41,448 bases of DNA from Phlegmacium glaucopus. Taxonomy: Eukaryota; Basidiomycota; Agaricomycetes; Agaricales; Cortinariaceae. This document shows positions 33,756 to 41,448 of the stretch, in pieces. Made by a program: the position numbers and the translations under genes. A model generated the notes under the pieces. That model saw nothing but the letters and a program-made list of their open reading frames with translations, ran no database searches and had not been told where the DNA came from. The stretch covers positions 537,269 to 578,716 of the forward strand of contig MU130372.1 of the NCBI GenBank assembly GCA_015039465.1, written 5' to 3'. How positions within the stretch are numbered: position 1 is the first letter of the stretch; the number at the start of each line of letters is the position of its first letter.

Positions 33756-35860
33756 ATGTCACGACGTGAACATATTTCACCAATTTTATATGACCCCATT
33801 GGTGTCGATGACGACACAGATCAATACAACTGGTATTACGATGCAAGAGCTGGCGGCTATATATTGCCTTTCAACAAATATCAGGGGCAAAAGATTTGCG
33901 AAACAGATATATTGTACCTGTACTTTTGTAGAGGAGTCACCCGCAATGTAAGCTTTTCATCAATCATCCCAACCATTTATCTCAGAGAATATACATAGCA
34001 AGAATTTTTAGACGCATTCTCGAGGTTTCTTGATGGCCTAAAGCAACATGCTCAGACGAACTATGCAGATTTTATCGTTCCATTTGGTCAAAAACACCGT
34101 GGAAAGACAATAAGGCAGTGTCGAGATAAAGGGTGGTTTGAATGGGTATGTACGCAGTGTCAATTGAGAGAGAAGGTAAGTGATATTTGCTTAGCCGTTT
34201 TTCCTATTTAACATCCCACACGCTCCAGTGCGAGGTGTTCATCACGGCCGTACAACTGTGGTTGGCCAATCCTCGTCACCAAGGTGTTAAACGGGACATC
34301 GGTGAACTACTGGATGCCTCAAAATACGAAGACGACCTTGACCTGAAACTGGAGTCTGAGGGTTACGACCAAGAGGAACCGACAGAGTCAGATCTTGAAT
34401 TTATTGCGACCAGTGATAGCGAACTTGAAGGTGGTGTCGACAGATCTGAGCATAGCTCTACCAACAATTTGCAGAGGGGCAGAAAATCCGATTCTAAGCA
34501 CGTCGGCTCGGCGTTAACATCTAGAGCAAGCGATCCGTCAGAGGAATCTTCAGCAGATGCCAGTCCAGAACCCGAATGGGAGAGAAAGAAGTCGAAGAAA
34601 AAGGAGGAAACCACTTCTCGGTGAGCCTTTCATTTCCCATCCATTATTTAATCCCCAACGTTGTTTTACAAGTCTGTCAGAGGGCAGTTTTATCATCGAG
34701 GACGATGAAGAAATGAACTTATCGGACGAATACATGGCCACTGGTACCGAGCTAGATATTCCCCAAAGTACGCTGTAGAGCTCTCTGAGCAAACATGGGA
34801 ACTGATACATATGTTTGCATAGTTCCTATGCCCAAACTCAGATCAAGTGCGAGGAAGAAGATACCAGCGAGACAAAATCTAGTTTCTGGTAAGTCTTTAC
34901 TGATGTGTTTCATAGCCGTATCACAGATGCTAAGACTTTAGGCCCATCTCCTACGCTCAAGCAAGTCCGTCGACACGTTCGGCCTGCATCTCCAAGTTTA
35001 TCAGACATGCAATCAACTCACCGACGTAATCCTTTGACTTGAATCCTGGACTGATCATTAAACTGATTGTTGCAAATTCACTGGCAGGTATTCGAAAGCG
35101 AATAATCGAGTCTCCATCTGACTCTGATGGCAAGATTGAAAGGGAAAGGAGAACTTCGAGGCCACGTTCTTCTGGTAAACCATATTTGCAATAACCGGGA
35201 TATCTAGTCAGTTGATATGTCTATCGCATCTAGGCTCCGAAATTTCAGACGCACAAAACCATAAACATGGAAAGCATATTCGGAAGGCATCTAGTAGCCG
35301 CGAAGTTCCTGCAACTTCGAAAGGTGCGCTCATTGTCATTCAGATGTTGCTTATGCTTAAACTAGAAAGGTCAAATGGCGCAGGAGTCAAAGGCTGAACA
35401 TGGTCCTGCCTTCCAAGCCCGCATGATTGCAGACTACCTCGCAAATGCCCAACACATACCAAAGCTCCCGCCTGACATCCAACGTGCTCTTGGTACTGTT
35501 GCTTCTTATGTCGAGGAGCAGCGGCAGGGGGGCATATATTTCGCACAAAACGATGATGAAGAGACCGAGGTGCAAGGTAAGCAAAGCAACGTTTGAAGAT
35601 ATATATACCTTTTAAGGCCTTGCAACAGGGATGTCAGCTCTCCACCCGACGAAGCTATCAAAGCCGATGCATCATCAATCGTCTCGAAAACGACAAAGGT
35701 CTTTGGATGCATCCGGGCCAGAAGCAGTCTCTGGTAGGTGTTTCAATGTCTTAGATTGAAATGTGTCTGACCATATTATTATGTGATTATAGATTGTCAG
35801 GGTTCACAGGGTACGGAGACGATTCTACGGAAGAAAACACTTACAGTCAGACCCCTCTGA
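33756..35860 (+). CDS. Protein with two FGKxxG-type motifs and a long acidic, disordered region
   Basis: Eleven exons join in frame to a 520-aa protein: 33756-33947, 33999-34175, 34229-34620, 34673-34767, 34823-34888, 34942-35025, 35088-35174, 35234-35323, 35370-35576, 35629-35733 and 35793-35860 (1563 nt). The N-terminal domain has two similar segments: GGYILPFNKYQGQKICETDI (about residues 28-47) and ADFIVPFGQKHRGKTIRQCR (about 85-104). Both resemble the short FGKHKGK motif of DUF3820-like proteins. The second is followed by a Cys pattern (WVCTQCQLREKC) that could bind a metal. Residues about 150-260 are Glu/Asp/Ser-rich, and the remainder is basic and Ser-rich with a helical segment QARMIADYLANAQ. 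This suggests a nuclear or nucleic-acid-associated protein, an inference only. The ATG at 33756 is the first in frame. Confidence 0.8.
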
Positions 35861-36695
35861 ACACTATGCGACAGTTGCAAATCGGCATTGGTTTGGGCAG
35901 GGCGCTGGGCCTTCCACAAAACCTCAGGCTTTTACCAGCCCTGGTTCGAACTCGTTCACCAAATTTGAGGTTTTGTCGAACTGAGAACTGGACTGACGAT
36001 TCGGTTCTACCTCACATGCCGAACTTTGAACTGGACTTGTGGTCCAGTTCAGGTCAGTTCGCGTTTGAACCGTGGTTACATTGACACCACTACGTGGGCG
36101 GGTGAAATTTCTTGGTCTTTACTGTATGAGAAATAATACGAGGAAGTAACGAAGGAAGGAAAGTGTAAATGTGGCGGAAAGAATGAAATAAGGAGATACA
36201 TAAGAAAACACTATCATACCCGCAAACGCTGTTGATTGACGAACGACCGATGAACACAGTGAAGGGAAGAGCATGGGCTAAGCAAAAAAAGATATTGTGT
36301 AATCCGGCAATGGTAGACCTTTGAATGTTTGAAGATGATGATACTTGGGAGCCTGAAAGGCTGCCTGTCGGGGAAGCCTCACTGAGCGGTCACACAGCTT
36401 GATAGGACCACGTTGTATTGTCGAGAACGAGACAGATACGAGTACGAGCGTAACGGTAAGAATATCAAAATAGGAAATGAGAATCTCCCTATATACTGTC
36501 TGATCGCGTGACGTGAATAAAAGATAAGATAAGGAAACCTCGACAGACGAGTAAGACTGGCAGCCAGGCTTACAGAGCCATTGACAAGTTCTTCAAATTC
36601 ATACTATCATTACTATGCCGCGTTGCGACCTTTTTGACTGAATTTAGTTCTCCCTCCCAAAAACCTTGATACTCACGTTTCTATAAGGCTTAAGA
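35861..36695. other. Intergenic region, no supported gene
   Basis: No gene is supported. It contains a decayed hAT-like remnant (35941-36075, listed separately) and otherwise A-rich, motif-free sequence. The missing 5' exons of the following kelch gene would be expected here but are not recognisable. Confidence 0.55.
35941..36075. repeat. Decayed remnant of an AGTTCGGTTC-type hAT-like element
   Basis: The stretch carries GGTTCGAACTCG, GTCGAACTGAGAACTGGACTG, GCCGAACTTTGAACTGGAC and CCAGTTCAGGTCAGTTCG, the same word family found at the ends of the elements at 8109-10691 and 39550-40144. Clean terminal repeats and a target duplication are not visible, so only a degraded fragment is supported. 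Confidence 0.55.
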
Positions 36696-38768
36696 ATGAC
36701 TATGCAAAGTTTGAAGAAGATTTCAGCGGGAGAGAGGAAAGGGCCTGTTTGTCCTAGGTACTGTACAGGTTCAAATGGAATTCTATCATTCTTGTGCTCA
36801 CAATACCTTGTACTATTTAGAGGATTCTACGATCCTGGAGTACACGTCAATTCTGTGACTTCAAATGAGGTTGTCTGACATCTAATAGCTGTTAGCTCGC
36901 TATCTAAACGACTTGTGGTTATTCGACGCGCAAGAGTACAAATGGAATCAAGTCGAATTTAGAGAAATGGATGCTAAACCATCGTGAGTTTTTACCTCGT
37001 AAGTTCCAGGGATGAACATCGCCTTCTCAGTAAGAGACCAACAGACCACACAGTGGTTTCTCTTTTCTGCCTTGCGCCGAAGATATCATCTTACACGGTC
37101 TGCCTCTTCCCAACCCTACAAGTTTTGACTTGCGAACTTAACAACTAAGGAATTAGGTGGATATTGCAAGGAATACGCAAAAGGGAAACGTCCAATTGGC
37201 GTAATGCTCCATGATACCTGGTTACTGATGTAATGCACTTCTTTCTACATCTTCCCTTTCCATCGTTATGCTAACAATAGTCTCCCCAAGAATCACATTA
37301 CCCTCTACTTCAGATCCGAGTCCTACCTCGAAACCAGTCAGCGCACCCCCAAATCAAAGCGCCTAGCAAGCAACCTCAAACTCAACTAACGATCAAATGG
37401 GAACGACGTAAACGCGCATCCGATGCCTACGCGCCGTCTCTTCGTAGTGGCTGTACGATGACTCTATGGGCAAGAAAAGGGCTGGGAATCCTGTTTGGAG
37501 GTGTTACAGATGAAGATACTAACGAAGAGACATTGGAAAGTGTTTTCTGGAATGATTTGTAAGTTGCTTTTATTGTTTTATTGTTTTTTTCTGGGGGCTG
37601 ATGAGTTTCTCTCTATTTTATTTTTCAAGGTACGTGGGAAGGGGAAATGGAGCAGCATGACGTTGAAAAAACCAAAAGCACAGGGTGGTGCCAAGTCTAA
37701 AGGCGCAAAGAAAAAACACAAGGATAAAGCTGCGAAGTGGAAGGAGCAGAATATAGTAGTAGTGGAGAGGAGGATGATGAAGGCGAAGACGAGGTATGTA
37801 TCCTTCTTTTTTTATAGTATAGTTCAAGTTATCGAACCCCTAAAATCACAGGTTCAGCCACCTGGTGCTGCCCCCGAGACTCCTAAGACAGCGACACTGG
37901 ACGGACCTGATCCTACCGATCCATCGCTCACAATTCCTCTTCCAAGATATAACGCCATGTTAGCAGTTCTCCGACATACACTCTACATGTAAGGAGGCCT
38001 CCTCTCCTTGTCATCTGAAAATCCGAGAGTTAAACATTTTTTTTACTTCATAGATATGGAGGAATCCAAGAACGTGGATCACGCGAATATACTTTGGACC
38101 ATTTTTACGCGCTTCAATTGGATAAAATGGATAAGTATATTTGTTTGAAGGAGAGTGATGTTGTTATCCCTGATGGTGATGTAGAAAGTAGTAGCGACGA
38201 CGATGAGGACGATGATAGCGATGACGATATCTCAGGTAAAATTCATTCTCTCCCCATCCAATGCACACTCTGTTCAAATTTCTTTTAACTATTTCTTCTC
38301 TTCAGGATGAACTTCGCTCTCAAGCAACAGCTTTTATGGGTGTATCAAAAGATACCACACGTTCGCCGGAAGATATCCAAAGTACTCCGTTACCTGGAAA
38401 AACGTTAGCCATGTTCTACGCTCGTTCACGTTAGTTCTTCTCTGCCTCTTATAATATTCTTCTGACCGCGCTTCCCAGGTGAATACTGGACTCAAAAAGC
38501 TCATGGCAATAGCGATAATCAAGGGAAGCAACTACATAGAGATGGATTTACACGTGCTGAAGAGCGATATAGTGCGTTGTTTTTAGCTTATTATTTTTGT
38601 TCGTTTGGATCATTTTTAATCCTGCCTTTTAAAGCTGCGTATAAACCGATTTTAACAGAGATTGAGAAGATTCTGGACGAGGCAGGGTTGGATGAAGAGG
38701 AGATGAGACGAGGTGCTGCGGCAGGAGGAAGGTTTACCCCTGTCTGCTGGAGGAGAGGTTGGGTTTAG
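36696..38768 (+). pseudogene. KLHDC4: KLHDC4-like kelch-repeat gene, 5'-truncated with frame breaks
   Basis: Encodes the middle and C-terminal part of a kelch beta-propeller protein with a C-terminal DUF4110-type segment. Spliced marks in order: QYLVLFRGFYDPG (about 36801-36839; FGG would be expected at FRG); YLNDLWLFDAQEYKWNQVEF; PHSGFSFLPCAEDIILHGG; YCKEYAKGKRPIGVMLHDTW; APSLRSGCTMTLWARKGLG; ILFGGVTDEDTNEETLESVF; GKGKWSSMTLKKPK; LPRYNAMLAVLRHTLYIYGG; ERGSREYTLDHFYALQLDK; an acidic run; STPLPGKTLAMFYARSREYW; AYKPILTEIEKILDEAGL. The usual N-terminal part, with the first kelch repeats, is absent. Frame is lost three times: across the intron at about 37558-37630, between AKSKGAKKKHKDK and SSSGEEDDEGEDE (about 37730-37750), and across the intron at about 38236-38306. 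Confidence 0.75.
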
Positions 38769-39549
38769 TCGTAATAGACGCTAGAACCGCCATTAGGCTA
38801 CGACTTTAGTTCAAAGCTATACACGAGTTGGGTGCGTGCATCGATGCGTATCTGGTTGATTTGATTTGAAAGTGTTAATGAAAAATTGGAAAAAGATTGA
38901 GTTGGATTGATTGACCCATCCCCTCCCCGATTGGGAACCTCTTATATGCTATGTCGTTTCTCTGATGATTAACACCCGATCAACACTGCCAGTGCCATCT
39001 CCGAGTCGACCCCCATCAATATTTGGACTGATCTTTCCCGACGCTCTAATATCTCTTGAAGGCCTTTTATTACTGGGTAAATTATCAAAGGAATGAATGA
39101 GAAGATGCTGAATATAATACACTGAGTATTCAAAGACAAAATGTGAATATGAAATATACCAAGCTCGATGGCTATCCTGCTAGGTGCAAAAATATGAACG
39201 CGCCATCACACACAAGCGGTGGGTTAAGTAACGAGGTGAGAAGGGTATAAGATGAGATAGTAGTTTATGGATAATCAGGGGGGGAGAAATAAGAAATAGA
39301 CTGCAGTATAAGGTGAAATAAGGTGCCCAGCGCTTGTTATGGAAGTTTCCGACCAAGGCCAGTTTATGTACATGTGCCATATCTACCAACTCTAGTGCAT
39401 GCTGCCTTGAATGCTGCCTCCAGGCTCGATGTGATCATCTAGTATCTACCATCTCAATATTGTCACCTTGTCAGACGCCAATGTTATCGTCTTCATTGAC
39501 AATACCGGCATCATTGACAATACCGGCGTCATGATCTTCCGTTTCCGAT
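38769..39549. other. Intergenic region, no supported gene
   Basis: This is the 3' flank of the kelch gene. No coding signal is seen; frames at 38911-39096, 39180-39389 and 39334-39534 have no motif. A short direct repeat, ATTGACAATACCGGC(A/G)TC, occurs twice head to tail at about 39496-39531. Confidence 0.5.
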
Positions 39550-40144
39550 TAGTGATGCCAAAGTTCAGTTCTGAACTGACTCACTGAACCTGAACTGACT
39601 GAACTGAACTGAACTGAACTGAAAAGTTCAGTTCAGTTCAGGCATATGGAGAATTGGCAGTTCATCCAGTTCGAACTGAACTGAACTGCTGAACTGATAG
39701 GTCCTTGAAGGATGAGAAATTCCTATATATTGATCCATGTTTCCTGGAAATTGGTTCTTTGGTGATGTACAAATGATTTGGAAGTCCTTTTGGGAGTAAA
39801 ACAATGATTGAGCAAGGAGATAATGACCATATGATGTGATTATGTTATATATTAGCATTATCCATTTTGGAACATAAATACAAATCAGTGGTGTTATATA
39901 TTCTCAAGGGGTCCTGAGATCATACTGAGTAGAAATTGGGTGCCTAAGGCCTAAGGATGGTCCTTGGACGATGGAAGTTCCAATAATAAGTAAAATATAG
40001 AATTTATAACAGTTCTTCAGTTCAGTTCAGTTTGAACCGGTTCTTTAACAGTTCAGTTCAGTTCAGGAAAAACTTAGTCAGTTCAGTTCTCAGTTCAGCA
40101 AAAAATGCTGCTGAACTGAACTGAACTGAACTTTGGCATCACTA
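39550..40144. mobile_element. Non-autonomous hAT-like element with GTTCAGTTC repeats
   Basis: A 595-bp element with ends TAGTGATGCCAAAGTTC and the exact inverse, flanked by the perfect 8-bp duplication TTTCCGAT (39542-39549 and 40145-40152). The terminal repeat is the same as that of the element at 8109-10691. Subterminal repeats here read GAACTGAACT where that element has GAACCGAACT, consistent with C-to-T change at CpG sites or with a sister subfamily. No coding capacity is seen. Confidence 0.92.
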
Positions 40145-40152
40145 TTTCCGAT

Positions 40153-40365
40153 TAGGGCTGCGCACCGTACCATAACGGTAGTCGGCCGTAGACATACAGC
40201 CGTATTTTCTGGGGTTTTTGGCCTCCACGGTATGGCTACGGTTGGATGCCGACCGTACCGTATGCCGTAAAATACGGTTCAGCAGTCCACTGTTACTAAT
40301 TAGCGACGTCGAGCAACAGGAAAGCATCCAAAATTCAATCCCTTCACGGTACGGGTACCGTACAT
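40153..40365. mobile_element. One end of another hAT-like element with CGGTACCGTA repeats
   Basis: It begins TAGGGCTGCGCACCGTACC directly after the right-hand duplication of the 39550-40144 element. It is full of short palindromic words (CGGCCGTA, GACCGTACCGTA, CACGGTACGGGTACCGTAC), typical of hAT subterminal regions. I find no matching inverted end or second duplication in the window, so it is a truncated copy or one whose other end has decayed. Confidence 0.55.
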
Positions 40366-41000
40366 CAGGAAAAGTGCATGTTCCATGAGATGACATGAGA
40401 TGCCTTCAGTACCTTTACCATGTACTGAAAGACATTGAAGGCACCCAAAGGAACTCATGTCCTGAAGACAATTCCGGAGATTCTGTCTTTACAAAGTCAC
40501 CTCATGTCTGTCTAATGTCGGTATGCCCTCATGTCCTAAAGGTTCTTATGCCACACAATGTATTTTTCCGGAATACTGGTAGTTTAATGCAAATAATATT
40601 CCTGCAAATGCGGTATAGTACTACTAGCATATGAATATGTATACACCTAGTAGAACAGTGCTGGCCCCCATCCATTGAAACATCCATCCTTCAAGTCACT
40701 GACATCTTCGAGAACAAGGCTTTGGCATTGACAGACAGAAGGCTAATGTTGCCATGGCTTTGGGAGAAGACAACATTGATGACACTGGTAGATTACAAGT
40801 ACTAGCTTCAGTCGAACCAGCCGTTTTTATCAATAATAGAGTTGCAATCCTTCGTATATAGTCATATATAATGGCCACATATACAATGTTATCAATAAGT
40901 TATACGTCCCTACATTAGCTCTTCATGTCTGGTGCGATTAGAGTTATCCATGTGTTGCCTCCCTTGTCCATTCACCACCCTGTTATCCTACTTGTCCCAC
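40366..41000. other. No supported gene
   Basis: Short frames at 40395-40634 and 40696-40878 show no motif. CATGAGATGA/CATGTC words recur at 40380-40545, but without a regular period. Confidence 0.45.
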
Positions 41001-41448
41001 TGCTTACCTATTTCTCTTCTATCCTCCACCATCAGACATCTATCTACTTTACCTATTGCTTACCTATTGTTACCTACTACTTACTACTTACCTAATGCTC
41101 CTTATCCACTATAGTCTACCTATCTTCCCAACTGCTTACCTCTGTAGTCTACTTATCTTCCGAACTGCTTACCTATGGTCCTTATCCGCTGTCGTCTACC
41201 TATTACTTCCGCTTACCTATTACCCAAGTCGCTGACGACTAGTTGTTGTTTATCTACTTCGTCCATATACCTATTATTCCCTCCACCTATTTATTGGCCT
41301 ATCCATTCATGACCCGAGCTTACCTATTATGGTCTGTCTACCTATTCGAATCCTTACACGCTGCCGTCTACCTGTTCCCTCCGACCCTTGTCTACGGCCG
41401 TCTACTTATTGTGTCCGACGTCTACCTACTTGTTCACAGTACCGCCCA
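41001..41448. repeat. Degenerate array of CTTACCTATT / GTCTACCTATT words
   Basis: From about 41001 to the window edge the plus strand is an irregular array built on CTTACCTATT and GTCTACCTATT, with spacers such as CCTTATCC and TTCCGAACTG. At least twenty copies of TACCTA or TACTTA occur. The array is pyrimidine-rich, has no fixed period and runs off the window. Confidence 0.8.

Noticed and set aside
40142..40396. 84-codon minus-strand frame
   Set aside because: It lies entirely within the CGGTACCGTA-repeat element end and reflects its palindromic repeats.
1..41448. CRISPR array
   Set aside because: All repeat series are tandem or subterminal transposon repeats without regular unique spacers, and the genome is eukaryotic.

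Overview
This window reads as nuclear DNA of a filamentous basidiomycete, most likely an agaricomycete. Genes sit on both strands and are cut by many 45-80 nt GT-AG introns. One gene belongs to the DUF6534 seven-helix membrane family, which is typical of mushroom-forming fungi. No bacterial operon structure, rRNA, tRNA or CRISPR was seen. Family names rest on motif recognition by eye; no database search was run.

Left part (1 to about 18.5 kb): a transposon-rich block with no intact gene. Positions 1-7737 hold decayed coding fragments, an 18-bp triple repeat (2282-2335) and a tandem array of roughly 260-290 bp units (3385-4240). Positions 7738-11527 hold a nested stack. A hAT-like element (8-bp duplication CTTGTGAT) contains a TG...CA LTR-like element (duplication CCGC), which contains a second hAT-like element (8-bp duplication TTTCTTTC). 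A second copy of the LTR-like element (13614-14495) keeps the empty site and confirms the innermost insertion. Positions 12260-18541 hold a long decayed gene. Its protein has an N-terminal Cys/His cluster, a P-element/THAP9-like RNase-H-type transposase core and a C-terminal PHD finger. Three other elements are inserted in it, each with a target-site duplication.

Middle and right part (18.8 to 38.8 kb): ordinary gene space. In order: a MscL-type mechanosensitive channel with a Cys-rich tail (18863-19616, +); a single-pass membrane protein with a PPxY motif (20192-20786, +); an anion:cation-symporter-type MFS permease of 494 aa (21263-23265, -); a DUF6534 membrane protein (25053-27115, -); an INO80 subunit B gene with an in-frame stop and two frame breaks (28193-29504, -); an SV2/SVOP-like MFS transporter of 560 aa (30464-32960, +); a broken unknown gene (33001-33486, +); a 520-aa protein with two FGKxxG-type motifs (33756-35860, +); and a 5'-truncated, frame-broken KLHDC4-like kelch gene (36696-38768, +).

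Right edge (39.5 to 41.4 kb): a 595-bp non-autonomous hAT-like element with perfect 8-bp duplications and the same terminal repeat as the innermost element of the left stack. It abuts one end of another element. A degenerate CTTACCTATT-type array then runs off the window.

The intact genes give no obvious shared pathway. The main interest lies in the nested transposon history, the transposase-plus-PHD gene, and the uneven distribution of frame breaks. Five genes splice cleanly through 42 exons with lengths or phases that check, while their neighbours carry several one-base losses.
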